Notes: a model not told the origin generated them from the letters alone. Numbered from the stretch's first letter, positions 35,901-48,602 are shown. The stretch is 64,000 bases of DNA from Cucumis sativus (GCF_000004075.3 NC_026656.2:22578607-22642606); one strand, 5' to 3'. Program-made: numbers and translations.

Positions 35901-35973
35901 TTTAAGGCCATACAATATATTGAGTGCATTTCCTGATTTGGCAAGGATCAAAGGCAATGAAAAACGGAATTGA
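32931..35973 (+). CDS. CLC-a/CLC-b type vacuolar nitrate/proton antiporter, 6 exons
   Basis: A CLC-family anion transporter; in Arabidopsis CLC-a and -b load nitrate into the vacuole in exchange for protons. Exons 32931-33124, 33223-33423, 33524-33701, 33986-34518, 34626-35781 and 35866-35973 give 789 aa. Selectivity motif GPGIPEIKAYLNG carries proline (Pro165), as in nitrate-preferring CLC-a/b, where chloride-type CLCs have serine. The gating glutamate Glu208 is in GKEGPLVH, and the proton glutamate Glu275 is in LFALEEVATWW. The leader LNQPLLKRNRTLSSSPLA is typical of CLC-a/b. Multiple hydrophobic helices fill the first 550 residues. Two CBS domains follow (TVGELADAKP..., then YTVLESMSVAKALVLFRQVGLRHLL...GILTRQDL). 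The last intron (84 nt) has no stop and stays in frame if retained. ATG 32931 is preferred to 32841 because the family N-terminus begins MDE. Symbol withheld because CLC-a and CLC-b cannot be told apart. Confidence 0.95.
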
Positions 35974-36947
35974 ACTATGAAGATTTCTCAAACTCATTCA
36001 TGACTATATTCAACACAAAGTATACACAACGATCTCCCACATATTCCATTGTTTTCTGCTGCAATTTGTTTCTTCTTCAAGTTCATATCATTGTTTCTTT
36101 CTATTATTTCTTTTCTTCTTCACCAATTTTGGGGCCTTCTATTAAATTCAATTTTACAAATAAACAAAATGGATTCTCCATTCAATTTTGATTCTGTTTG
36201 TTTTATATATATATATAGTTATGCTTAAATAAAATTTACCATCATTTTACCTCTACTTTCTTTACTTTCTTTACTTTCTCTACTCTTTTTGGGCTTTTAC
36301 CAACTTGTTGTGTTCCAAAGTCTTGTACAAACAATTTTCGTTTTTGTTTCCGAATGTATTATCGTCCATCTTTAAGATGACATATAATTGATATTGTACG
36401 CACTGTTATGCAACAAATGCCTTTGGAATCGAGAGTGCATGATGATGACGACGACGATGATCTTATCATAAAATTGTGAATGACCAAATTTGTATTGTCA
36501 AAGACCTAAAATAAATAATGTGATATTTGTTTCACTAATGGTCACAATTGTACTTAAACAACCTAACCTACATAGCTTATAAACAGATTAAGACACTTTC
36601 CCACTTCCTTACCCAATACATCATATTTCAAACTCAACTTCATAGTTAACTACATTTTCTATTCTATAATCCATATAGATAAAAACATAATTGTTCCTCT
36701 AAACAAGACCGATACGTCTTATTTATAAATTAATTGATAATACTCAATAACATTATCTTATTCTCACTCATATTAATAATACATCAACGTGAATATAACT
36801 CAATTGTAGTTCACATATACCATAACCATATTTTAAAAAGGAAAAAAACAAATAACAAAAACATGATTTAAACCAAAAAAAAAAAACTCATAATTAAAAC
36901 CAACTAACACAAAAAAGACTACAACTCAAAAGTATTTAATTAACATT
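35974..36947. other. intergenic between convergent CLC and phytocyanin genes
   Basis: Two facing 3' UTRs. A CTTTA-type run lies at 36252-36292 and a GATGAC-type run near 36440. The frame at 35970-36191 is 3' UTR of the CLC gene. Confidence 0.55.
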
Positions 36948-38352
36948 TCACATGGATCTCAAGGCATAGAAAGGTAGCAGCGTAAGGATGAAACCCATAA
37001 GAGAATAAGGTGAATTAGAAGAAGAAGAAGAAGAAGAAGAAGGTGAAGATGGAGTAGAGGAAGCACTGCCAGTGGCTATCTTGATCTTGACCTTCATTCC
37101 TTGGCTGCAATGACCGATTGTTCCACAGGCGAAGTATCGAGTACCGGATTTGGTCAATTTAATCGCGTCATTTCCGCTACTCTTTGATTCGATTGAATTT
37201 CCAATGTCGCAGTTCTTGTATGAACTTTCATCCGAAAGCTCTACCACACTGTGCAAGCTTGAATCGTACTTGAAAACTGTTCATATTTTGCAAAATATTA
37301 GAAGTGGAGTTGTTTCAACGTATAAAAGAAGTCTAAGTTTTGATTTCAAATTATGTTATTAAAAATATTTCAAAGCTTAAGTGTGATAATTTAGTTAACT
37401 TCTTTTTTATATACTCTAGTTTGAGTGTGGGAAATAGTGTAAGTAGTCTCGAAAGAGTGTTTTATTTGTAACTTTGGTCAACGATTGCAATAGTGTAGTT
37501 TAAAGTTTTTTACGTTAATTTTTATGTATATGAGTTTATTCTTTTCTTGTATTGTGTTTTTCGGTTTTTTCTTACCGAAGTAATGAAAGATTTTTTTAAA
37601 AGAATTTGTACAAATGACTATCCTTAGGAGCCCAACTAAAATTTGGCAAAAAAACGAATGAGAAATGACTTCTATTGATGACGTTAACCACGTGTGAAAG
37701 TATCCAAAACGCAGCCTCTAGCACTCTATGAGGTCCCGTTCCTTCCCTCACTCCACATCTCTTTCCCACTTTTTCTTCTTATTCCCCATCAGACAAGACA
37801 CAGTTGCAATTTCTTTCTTTGTTCGGATTCTTCCTCTCGTGCTCTAGTCTCTTTCTCGACTTCTTCCTCTCACTATTTGGTATTTCTCTCTCGCTTTTTC
37901 CTCAAACTCACTAATTCTAGGAGGGAAAAGGAAAAGAATTCAAAGGAAAGAAGGAAGGGAAAAAAAATGGTTATTTCAAAACTCAAAAGAGCAACCAAAA
38001 GAAAATATTGGATTTTCAACGATCTCATATAGGCCCCTAAAAATAGACTATTGGTACCATTTCTCCAACAAAAACTGTACTTCAAAATCAAATCGAAAGT
38101 CACATAAAGTTTCTTATTAATACAATTTTTTTGTATTTATATAGAAATTTACTCACCAATTTGATCACCAACTTTGAAGGTCTGGGAAGAAGCCCAAGAA
38201 TCAAAATCAACAGATTCTTGCCATCCTTGACTTCCCCCAACCATATGTCTTTGATCTGCCAAACTCATTTCCGCCATTAAAGCTGCACCCACAATCATCA
38301 TAACCAACACACCTCTCTTCATCATCATCATCATCATCATCGACCCCTCCAT
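36948..38352 (-). CDS. phytocyanin (uclacyanin/mavicyanin-like blue copper protein), GPI-type, 2 exons
   Basis: A plant cupredoxin, presumed an electron carrier or wall-associated protein at the outer face of the plasma membrane. Minus-strand exons 38352-38157 and 37276-36948 give 174 aa. A signal peptide (about 1-32) is preceded by a run of seven methionines encoded by an ATG/CAT microsatellite. The cupredoxin domain starts HMVGGSQGW; the intron splits DQI|VFKY at the usual phytocyanin site. Type-1 copper ligands can be assigned as His74 (SLHSVVEL), Cys116 (YFACG), His121 and Met126 (GHCSQGM), with Cys88-Cys122 as the disulfide. Met as the axial ligand separates it from stellacyanins (Gln) and from early-nodulin-like proteins that lack ligands. 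A Ser/Pro-rich linker and a hydrophobic C-terminus (LMGFILTLLPFYAL) fit a GPI signal. Arabidopsis At3g27200 is the likely positional counterpart. Confidence 0.92.
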
Positions 38353-39564
38353 TTCTATAAATTCTTAGGCTTTGATATCATATCTCTAGCAGCTTATTCT
38401 AATCCTCTATTTATACACTTCCCCTTTTCTCTTCTCACTTCAAAAACAAAACTAAGAATACTTTTTCTTTTTAATGTAATTGATGTTGAAATGTGTGGAT
38501 TTGCCGCAAAGTTAAATGCGGTTGGTTTAAACAGCTAAACGAAAGCTTGGAGTTGAAACAAAGCTATGTATATATGCACAGCATGATTCATCAGTTGTTG
38601 AATTGGATTGAGAACTCAAAACACTCTAAAAACGACAAGTTGAAAGCTACAACACATCCAAATATTATTGTTGTTTTTAAATAGCCTTCTTTCTCTACTA
38701 ACGACAGTGTTTTTCTTGGTGCAAAACATGCTAACTTTGTATTACCAAACCATTGTTAACAGCCATTTGTATCTTTCTGTTTAAGCAACCAAATTACGTG
38801 TACTTAATATCAACATGAACACTGCTCTTACACATATGTTATATTAAGAAAAGTATTTTTACACAATGTATTATAGATTTGTTTGGATGACGAATATTGA
38901 GGGTAAAATCGATAGATTTACAGAAATTTAAAAAAAAAATTGATGAAAACATATAAAATCAAATTGTTGAAGTGGTATTGTGCTATAACTAGAATCATAG
39001 ATATTAAGGATTTTTGTTACCCATCGTATTTGCTAAATGAAATTGACACAGATGTCGAGCAATAGCAATAACAAAATAAATGTGTGCTAGACTCGAGTTA
39101 AGCAAAAGTGATTGAAAAAAACTCAATCCATAATTCAGTTGGATGACTAATGTTGAGATCTAACTTCATCAAAATTTTATATCAATTTTTTCATACATCT
39201 AATGCAGATATTGACATTGACATACACGTTCTTGACAGTACTACATTGTCACATATTTCAACTAGAAAAACTATCCATGGTGCAAATATTCTAGGCATTG
39301 CCCAACATTAAAGAAAATGAAAAAATAAAAATGGGCCGCTTGTAGTCTTCTCTCCTAATTTTCTCAATCAGATGACAAACACTGACCATTGAAAGCTTCC
39401 CCTCCTCCAATGTCCCTCAAAATCGCCATCCACCTCCAATGCTCACCTTAACTTTTGTTGGAACCAGCCCATGAAGAGCAAAAACCATGGGAAATGGCAT
39501 CATTTTACCTATTTCTTTCGTCGAGTTCTTGCAAATGCTATGTACCATCTCTGCCTACTCCTTT
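38353..39564. other. intergenic: phytocyanin promoter and Noc2 3' UTR
   Basis: Holds the phytocyanin TATA box and leader near 38353-38420, then about 900 bases of AT-rich sequence with no gene. The last 200 bases probably belong to the 3' UTR of the Noc2-family gene, whose stop is at 39565-39567. Confidence 0.5.
38408..38415 (-). promoter_or_regulatory. TATA box of the phytocyanin gene
   Basis: The minus strand reads GTATAAATAGAG, about 55 bases before the ATG at 38352, an ideal spacing for a short leader. Confidence 0.7.
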
Positions 39565-42500
39565 TTATCGTGAAGTTTTTCTCTTCTTGGCCTTATTTGC
39601 AGGCGAACAGTTCTTCTTCTTTGATCCTCGTGATCGTGCTTTCGGCTTCTTTGTCTGCTTTCTAATAGGTTCCACATCCTCATTGCCATCACTTTCAGCT
39701 GAAGTGTCACTTAAAGGTTCATCATCCTCATCCGAACTGAGCACCAAGTCCTCCACAACATCTTCATCTCTAGGAGCTGCCTTATCCTGTTGCTCCATCT
39801 TTCTTTTCTTTTTCTTGCTTTTCTTTTCTTCTGGATGCTTCTCCCTAACAATTATAAAGCTTAACCATGGTTCATTTTGTGTGCTAAAAAACAAGTGTAA
39901 AAATGTGTCAAGTTGACTACTTGTTTAACTTACTTGGAATTGCTTCCTGGTAACCAGGTGGAACTAAAGGCTGAGGTCCCTTTTCTTCCCTCAGTATCCT
40001 CGTCCTCGCTGTCTGACCCACTTTTCCCAAATACCGATGAATGTTCACCATAAAGAACACTGCAACATACAAGCAAGTTAAATAGGAAACATAGGAAATC
40101 ATACACAACAATTACCAATGCAGGTTTTTTTACATTATCTGCGAAACCTTTGCTTCAATTATCAAAATTATGACATTCATACTTATTTATTTATTTTCTT
40201 CATAGGTATCCATATCCAGGTCAGCTTATGTATACCTTGACCACTCCCATGAGATAACTCACTTGACCCAACAACATTTAGGAGCCAAAAAACTCAGTAA
40301 GATATTATACGTAAAAGGAAATCCTGCCCTTTTGTCCTTTAGGTTATGGGTCTGGCCCCTTTGAATGCCAATCTCTGTTTCTAATAAATAAAAAATACAT
40401 ATCCCAATTTTCGTCCTGGGGAGATCTCACAACCATCTCTGCTTGCACCATAAGAAATTGTCGGGGCATGTTTTCATACTTAATTTAGTTTCTGCCTTCT
40501 GCTAACTTATAAACATCCTTGCACATCAGTGAGCTATTCATCTCCTAGATGGTGGAGTTTATGTAAAAAAAACGTCATGGGAAGCCCTTCTCTTGTAGTC
40601 TCCGGATTTGTATGATCAGCCACTTTGGTTATGAAGGACAGCAGTATGGAAAAGTGTTACAAGATTATCAGAACTACTCGACATGTTTTAATTGTAGCCG
40701 TGCCAAATATATTAGAGAACTTGCCTAGATTTCCTCTTAGCTAGATTATCAGAGATGTTTGATAGTAATTCTTCTCAACTAGACAGGAGAAAAAATCTTC
40801 AGAATCCTAGAAGTCCATATTTTTCCAATTGGAAGTCTCTATTGTAATCACCTTTAGGTGCTTTGGGGTTGCTCCTTATTTCATTTATTCAATGAAATGT
40901 TTCTCATTAGAAAAAATAATAAAAATAAAAATCTCGTCATATTGTGTTAAATCTATTGCAACTTTTTCTTGGCTATTGCAGATGTTAAAACTCAAGTCCC
41001 ACGAAGATCTCTTGCATAATCTCCTCTGGTTTCTTACTGAGAGAGATTGTCTTCTCTTCCTCACTCTCTTTCTCTTCCTTCCCCTATCCATATATGTTTT
41101 ATTTTCTCATTCTTTTTTTTTTTGCAATGAACACAACATCTTTAAGAAGAAAAAAAAAGGACGAAGAAATATCCCCATCCATACAGAGAAATATATACCT
41201 AGATTCAGATAGAGAATCTGTTCGTTGTCGAGCTCTTTGACGTAATGTTGAGACATACTGTGACAGTGGGCTGGCCCCCAACTTCTTTTCATCCTAAGAC
41301 ACAAGAAATGATACTTCTTTTTTGTAAGAAACGGAAGGAATAGTACTAAAACTATACTAAAAATATAATCAATTTTAATAAAATAAGATAATTAAAAAGA
41401 AAAGCCTAGCTCATAGTCCTAATGCAAGGCCAATTAACTACAGAACAAAACAAAACCAAAAAAGGGCATGTGCAACTTCCAAAAAAAAAAAAAGCAATGG
41501 AATAGAGGTGCAGAAAACTAAACCAAAGACCACAAAATTGCTAGGAAGAAAACTCTAACCCATACCATGCACTATCAACTCTATCCTCGAGGGTATATTA
41601 ACTTTATCCTAATCTTTTGCTCGTCGTCCATGTTCCACAAAGAAACCATAAAACCTAAAAAGTTACAAGGATAATTTTCCTCTCATGCTCCGGAAAGATT
41701 CCATGAACATATAACTCTATGGAATGTTTACATTGACATTCCCCCATTCAGAAAACTTACCTCACAAGAAAGAAGCAAAGGAACACAACATGCAAATTAA
41801 CAAGGAGTTAGGCCTGGGTTGGTGGGTGAAGCATCCCTGGAAATTAGGGTGCGTTGAGCTATGAGCCTAGGGTGAAAAGTGACCCTCTGACAAGTAGTTA
41901 TATATATGCACACATTCAACATTGTGTAGCTCTGCATATACTAAAGTCAACAATCATTACTGCGTACATACTAAACAAGAAGACAAACAATCAAATTCAA
42001 AGAAGAATAAATAAATATTAAAAAAAAACAAATCAACAGAACACAATAATGCGAGAATTTATGCAATCATTGCCAACATGCTTCGTTTGAGGTAGCACTG
42101 ACATCAACAACGACAGACCTAGATCACAAATAAACATCCAAAAGCATAAGAAAAGCACAACTGGCAGCAGAAGAAGAGAGAATACAAAGAGGGGACTATC
42201 TAGGGGGATTGGCACAAGCATTTAGAATTAGTGAATTCATACAATCACTGACTAAACACAAATTCAGGTAACAAGTAACATTGACATCAACAATGGTTGA
42301 TCTAGAGCACAAATAAATATCAACCTGGAACTGGAAGCATAAAGAAACGCAAAGGGAAAAAGCAAAAATCCAAACCTCAAGAAAGGATGATACAACAGGA
42401 TCATTTGGCAAAAAGGAAACTGAATTACGCCTTTCATTTGTAAACTCTGCGTTGGCCTCAACCTAAATAAGGAAGATACAAAAATTTCATGCACAATAAC

Positions 42501-45500
42501 TTGGCAGTATACAAAATACTTGAACAAAACAAACCTTTTAGTTAAAATAAACCCTAATATAATCTATTCTTAGAGTTTCTCTAATTTGGTATAAATGCCA
42601 CACTCCCTAACAATTATACTCTTAATGTTCTTTTGGCCAATTGGAAGACCTTTCTTTGTGATATTCCTGGCCAAGAAGAATCAGTTTTTTCCCTTCCAAG
42701 TATTATGTCACATAATCAATGAAATATTAGTTTCCCGTCCCAAAAAACATGTACAAGAAAGAGGCACTTTCTAAGGATATACGATGCATTGTCTCAACCT
42801 TGGTAGGCCGTTGAAAAAGAAAGGATATATCATGTGACCCAAACAGGTACAGAAATAAAGCACTTTGTTGAAATACATTATTTCTAAAAGCATGTCAGAA
42901 CATTCTCCTTCGTTGTTGAGAATATTTTACATGAAATGGTGATTGCTTATCATGCATCAGCAAATGTAAACAATTTGTTTTCTCTTCTTTCTCAAGTTTG
43001 ATTTAATTCTACGATCCTACAAGGAATTTTCCTTATTCTCTTGCTGTGTTTTCTTTATCCTCTTGCTTCTCCTAATTCTTCCCCATTATCTTATCCTGTA
43101 AGTAGTTTTAGATCCCAGAAAGTAAACATATGCAGTAGAAATTGGATAAAACGTAAAGGACCTACCTGACGAATAAGCTGCTTTATTTCTTTTTGAAACC
43201 TCTGAACTTTGGTTGATTTAGAAAAACTACGTAGGCGTACAACCGGGATAAAAGACAACTCAAAGAAAGAGACAGAATAACTCCACTGAGATAAATGGAC
43301 AGCAAGCTCTTCAATAACTGAAAAAACACATGCCTCCTGAAAAGCTCGTGTTTTTAGGGTGGGCTTGCTTACCTGAAGAAAGGAATAACTAAATAAGATT
43401 TAAAAATAAAAGCTGCCGTACACAACAAAGTAATCCTTAATGGTTAATTACCTTCAATATAGTCAGCAAATCAACTGCTTTGCCAATACCTCCTGTTGGC
43501 GGTCTGTTTAATTCTTTCATTTCTAGCATGTCTAAAAGAAGCATGGAGACAGGTATAAAAGTTCCAATTGAAGCAGCTATTCGATTTAGCATCTTAATAC
43601 ACCTTAACCTCAAAGGGAAATATCTAGCAGTTGGTACAAGACGAGCTACTCCAGAAATGATCTGAGCCAAGGGATATGCAAGGGGCTTTAAATCAACTTC
43701 TGAGCCATAAGCACAAACAGCACCAGTCCAAAGCTCCAGGCAGTTTATGTACTTCCATTCATAAACCTTTCTAAATGCTTCCTGTAAAAAACATTGTTTA
43801 AAAATAAACTCAAACATATACTATCAATGTGAAATAAAGTGATTGAATATATCCCATGTTGGACATGGGGAAAAAGGAACAAAAGGAAAACATTATAGCA
43901 TTTGAAGCAAAGACTGAGCTGATTATAACATAACCATTGGGAAATACTCTTAGAACCCAACCCCCACCCCAACCAAGTTCATTTTATCATCTCTTTAGTG
44001 TTTTTAAATGCCCAAGGCGCACTAATGCGAAATGGCCCTTTGGAGCCTAGGCGCAAGGCACACAAAAAGGCAAGGGCTTTTATTTATGAGGTGCACTACA
44101 TATAATAATATTACATTAAAAAGAGAAAGCATAGTTGAAAAGGAAATATGGAAAAATAAAGACACGGACACAAGAAATTTTGCATATAGGCTTAGTAAAT
44201 TTGACTTTTTTTAGTTAATAAAGAAGAAAAATCCTTAATTGTTACTATTTTTTTAAAATAATGAAAAGGCTCAAGGCGGGGCTTCACAAAAGCCATGCGC
44301 CTAAGAAGCACCCTATTTTGTGAGTCTCGCCTTTCCAAAGCGAAGCACCGGACCTGCGCCTAAGCATGCGCCCAAGAGGGCATTGCCAATGAGACTAATA
44401 CCCTAAGAAAGTAGAGACCACAGGAAAAATTTCTTGAGCCATCCACTGGAGAAATAATTTAAATATGTCAATGGAACACAATAAATAAGAATGGTTTGAA
44501 GATACTTACCTTAGTTCTTGTGTTTAATGCCTCCCTGAGGATCATCGCTAATTGACGGATGAAAAGAAATGCGTGTTGATATGCTACCGAAAGATCAACA
44601 CGAAAAAGTTCAATGACACAATTTCCAAGAAATTGAATGTGTTGTAACTTGGTTGCATTTACAAATTGGCAGTTCAAAACGTAAGCTTTATACATCCCTT
44701 TGTAGCATTCATCGAGACAATCTGATCCAAGTCGAACACACAAATCTCTCAAAAAAAGAAACGAGGTTACAGGGAGGGCACCACCGCCAGTACCCCAAAA
44801 GTGAAGGGCAACCTGAAATTTTCAAATAATAAAATCATGACCTTCATAAAATTGATAATGATGAAACAATAAGTGTGAATGGAATAGATAACAATAAATG
44901 ACATTCCACCTATCCTCTGCCATTCCATTGGGTTATGTAGCACCATTGGACTATCATTAGGATCTTGAAAATTAAACATTAAGGAATTTGAAAGTTAGGA
45001 ATACCTTTATGTACTTCCGTTTGAGGCTAGGAAATGCAACCAAAAAAATAGAAGAATATTTGAGGCGTCGTAGTGTGAATGATATCATCTCGGTGTCTGT
45101 CATTTGGTTGAGAATGTGAAGGGCATTCCCAAGATATGATTTCACAACATGGTTGAATGATTTCCACTTTTTGGTGGTCATCAGCTCTTGTATCATCTCT
45201 TTCTTTCCACCAGTGCTAGGAAGCTTTAGAAACTTTCTAAGTATTCCATCCATTTTGCTTAATACAAATAACATAATTTTATTGAAAACAGTACTAGACA
45301 TGGTACTAAATTTTGTTGAAATGTCATCTCCATTGTCATCACCATAATGACAGGCAGTCCTGAAAGCTTTCAGAAGAGAACGAAGAGCAACCAATTTTCC
45401 ATTTTCTTCTATTGAATGACACCAAGAATCAACCATTTCCGTAGTTATAGATTTCTTAGATGGTGTTTCTTCCTTCTCAGAAACAACAGGCTTGTTGCTT

Positions 45501-48421
45501 TTATAATTTTCATGTAAATCAGCATCCTCCACATCACCATCAGCATCTTCAACGTCATCATCAGCATCCTCCTGCACCAAATAGTTACAGAGTTGAGAAA
45601 CATTGTGTAGCACACAGATGAAACATTGGCAGCTTGCAGCTCAAACAAATGAGTGTACTTACATCAATATCCTCATCGTTAAATTCGAGAAGCTCCTTGT
45701 CATGCTCTTTCAAGAACTCAAAAAACTCTGGATCCTATAAACATGATAAACAATGTCAACCAAAACGAGGAGAAAGTACATAAGCAGGGAAAAAAAGCCC
45801 ACAAAACATATTTAAACTGTTCATTAGCGCCATTTTCAATTATACAAACAACAAAATTCCAAAAAAGAGTTGTGAGGAAATTTTTCATCAACCAGATGAT
45901 GGGTGGAAGAATGGGAGGATAAGACATTCTCCCAATAACTCATTGAAATAAAAGAAAACTTACCAAGTGGCGTGAGTATTAAAAGGAATTGCATATCTAT
46001 TTCTTTTATGTCAACTTGACCATAGTGTAGCAGAAAAACTGAACTCCACAAGTCTTTAGATTTTTTATTATTATTATTTAAATAAATTTTAAAAATAAAT
46101 AAAGTGTAACCAAAAGTCCTCATGGTGAGAACTTTTTTCTTTACTTTATTTTAGAGGAGAAATATTTCATTGAATAAATGAAATAAGGGAGATCCCAAGC
46201 ACCTATGGGTGTTTACAAAATAAATTTCTAATAAGAGATTAAATAGGAAAGAGCAAAAAGCTTAAAGAGGTCCTCAAGGTTAGCTCTTAACAGACCTAGA
46301 AAGAAAGTACCATTAATATTACCACCATGATATCTTCAACAAGGATGTATAGCATTATTTGTTTCTTATTAGAATCTAACTAATAACTAAAGCTGCTTAA
46401 GTTCATTATGTTTCCTCAAAGAAATTGTCAGACATAGAGATCTGATAGTCTTTTCTTCCACTCTAGGCAGTTTTATACAAAATAACAAGCAAGCTCAAAG
46501 AATAAATTAGCAAATGTTTTAGTATATGTGTGGCGTAGTAAGACGAAAACGACAATCAAATGTTACTACTGAAAACATTGTTAACACTGATGTAAGGGGA
46601 ACCCACACAACCACCTATGGTGGCAGGCAAGATGAGCCCCGTGCTTGTGGTTGCCTAGTGCAACCATCTTCAGTCATGCAACAATCCTCATCACCTTTCA
46701 ATTGTCCTTCTATCACCTTCTAAACTTGGGTGAAGAAAGGCAAGTTTCAGTACTAAAAACTTCATAGCTAAAAAATCATATTTCGTTCACCCTCTCTTGA
46801 GAATAAAAGGAATCAAAGTGAAGTAACTTTGTTCGATCCAACTATACTCCAAGAATATATTAATTTTCAATGTTATTTTGTATTCCTACTTCCTGTTAAC
46901 AATATATGATTATAGTATTGGTTATTATACAATTTTTTGTTTCATTGTGCACCTCAATTCACCAATACAATAAAATTTATGCACTTTTGCCCTCCAATAA
47001 GCAAGAAGTCTGTCATCTTAGCACACTTCAAGCCCCTAGGTGAGAAGTTTTTTCTTTTTTTTCTTTTTTCTTTTTTTGATAGAATCAACAACTTTCATTG
47101 CAGACAGGCATGAAGTTTGTTGTCTTCTTTCCATTAAACTTGATTGCTAATTACCATCACAAAGGTCGATAATTCAATCACTGACCAAGAGCTAATTATC
47201 GTCAACAGAGCTAAAATTGTTATCATTCTATTTCATAACTCTTTTAGACTTCTTACTCTCATTCTCGAACAAATATCTTTTTGGGAAAAAAGAATATTAA
47301 GCCTTGGAGTACATTGGTTTAAATCTTTCCGGTACTATCACTCTTACAGAAAATTTCATAAATGATTTAAACAACCCAATCAGTCAATATGTTAGATAAT
47401 CAGATCACATTTGATCAGTATTTTAAGAAGCACTCTCGAGCGTGCGCCTAGGCTCAAGGCACAGGTCTATCGCCTCAGGAGTGCGCCTTTTGTGAAGCCC
47501 CAAGGCTCAAAGCCCTGCTTATTAATTTTTTAAAGAAATGATGATAATTAAGGATTCTCCTTAATTGTTAACTACAAGAGTCAAATTTACTATGCCTAAA
47601 TGCAAAAATTCTGATGTTTTAGGTATTTTTTCTGTATTTCTCTTCAACTATGTTTTCTCTTTTTAATGTAATATTTTTATATGCAGTGCACCTCACAAAA
47701 AAAAAAAAGCCTCCTCTTTGTGCGCCTTGCGCCTTGCGCCTAGGCTCCAAAGAGCCATTGCGTATTAGTGTGCCTTGGGCATTTAAAAACACTTCATTGG
47801 ATTAATTTGTTGACCTAGGTTTATTTATTTAAGTTGGACAAATGTCTAAACCAAACAATTTGATAGGATTCAAAAAGTAACTCACCAACATGACTTCATC
47901 TTAAGAAGTCACAACTGAGTATACTACACCAATAACCCTAACCTGCAACTACAAATTATAACAATGAAATACAAAATGATGGGTCCAACAAGTTGCTCAA
48001 CCCAACCCGTAAACCCTCTTACTCTACAAAAATGACATCAAATCGATCAAGAACTCAAATTAAACCATAACCCAAATCTTTGCCTTTAGCCTTGAAAGTA
48101 TTTTAGTTACAAGAACAACTAGCTAGTATAACAACTTTTTCATTGAAATAGTTTTCCCTGGAAATTTGTGTACAAGATGAAAAATACCTTAGTTTGAAGT
48201 CTCTGCAATTGCTCAATATGCTCTTTGGCTTTACCCCCTGTGTTTGGAAGTGCATTCTTCCCAGTTTCTTCTTCTTCCACCTCGTGGTTTAGTTTGAGGT
48301 CCCGTTTTTTAGCTGATATGAAAGCAGTAAAGTTTGATTACTCAAAAACAGAGACAAATGCCATGAGCAGAAGAAATTATAAAAAGGAAATAATATATGC
48401 AGTAGTACCTTTGACACCCAT
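39565..48421 (-). CDS. Noc2-family nucleolar complex protein (NOC2/REBELOTE-like), 11 exons
   Basis: Noc2 proteins pair with Noc1 or Noc3 to mature and export pre-60S ribosomes. Minus-strand exons: 48421-48409, 48312-48188, 45734-45663, 45571-45005, 44812-44510, 43781-43452, 43372-43166, 42462-42376, 41293-41199, 40059-39934, 39844-39565, giving 734 aa in one frame. N-terminus [20 protein letters not shown] is basic then acidic; exon 3 reads [18 protein letters not shown], a Noc2 hallmark. The helical Noc2 core follows ([82 protein letters not shown]). The C-terminus is acidic and then lysine-rich (nucleolar type). Exon 1 is only 13 nt. Intron 2 (2.45 kb) and intron 5 each hold a copy of one repeat in opposite orientation. 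Arabidopsis has two relatives, At2g18220 and REBELOTE (At3g55510); I cannot tell which is orthologous. Confidence 0.92.
40590..40912 (+). mobile_element. LINE 3'-end fragment in Noc2 intron 9
   Basis: Ends with CCAATTGGAAGTCTCTATTG and then TTCATTTATTCAATGAAATG, the pattern seen at the 3' tails of plant L1-like elements (last residues of ORF2, short UTR, then an 'aatgaaa' tail). Truncated at its 5' side, antisense to the host gene. Confidence 0.45.
42590..42742 (+). mobile_element. LINE 3'-end fragment in Noc2 intron 7
   Basis: Contains GGCCAATTGGAAGACC and ATAATCAATGAAATATTAG, the same tail pattern as the fragment at 40590-40912. Short, 5'-truncated, antisense to the host gene. Confidence 0.4.
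43997..44388 (+). repeat. AGGCGC-rich fold-back repeat, copy 1, Noc2 intron 5
   Basis: Begins AGTGTTTTTAAATGCCCAAG, has GC-rich ends full of 'ggcgca/gcgcc' words, and an AT-rich middle (AAAGAGAAAGCATAGTTG, TCCTTAATTGTTA). The GC content contrasts sharply with its surroundings. Copy 2 at 47417-47793 is the same element reversed. Non-coding; class uncertain (MITE-like). Confidence 0.75.
46150..46215 (-). mobile_element. LINE 3'-tail fragment in Noc2 intron 2
   Basis: GAGAAATATTTCATTGAATA followed by AATGAAATAAGGGAGATCCC is the reverse complement of the LINE tail pattern at 40876-40912. Very short and dead. Confidence 0.35.
47417..47793 (-). repeat. AGGCGC-rich fold-back repeat, copy 2, Noc2 intron 2
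   Basis: Reverse-orientation copy of 43997-44388: ends GGGCATTTAAAAACACTTC, has CAACTATGTTTTCTCTTT in the middle, and GCGCCTAGGCTC/CCTTGCGCC words at both sides. Its short terminal inverted repeat reads AGTATTTTAA against GTGTTTTTAAA. Confidence 0.75.
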
Positions 48422-48602
48422 GTTTGATAAGTACAAGAGCAGTCCTACTTCAGAGAAGCCTTGGAATGATATCTGATAAAGAAGATTTAGAGCTAATCGC
48501 AAGGTTTTTCGATTCTTGCTGGGACTTCACCAAAATGCAAAGAAAAAGAAAACAGAGAAGGAAGACGGCGGGGTGAGGAGAGTAAGGAAATGGGTTAGAT
48601 GG

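Noticed and set aside
36440-36460. GATGACGACGACGATGAT run
   Set aside because: Short simple repeat in a 3' UTR region without further meaning.
39455-39916. 153-codon frame, plus strand, opposite Noc2 last exon
   Set aside because: Mirror of a Lys/Glu/Ser-rich exon, which gives a false Phe/Ser-rich frame.
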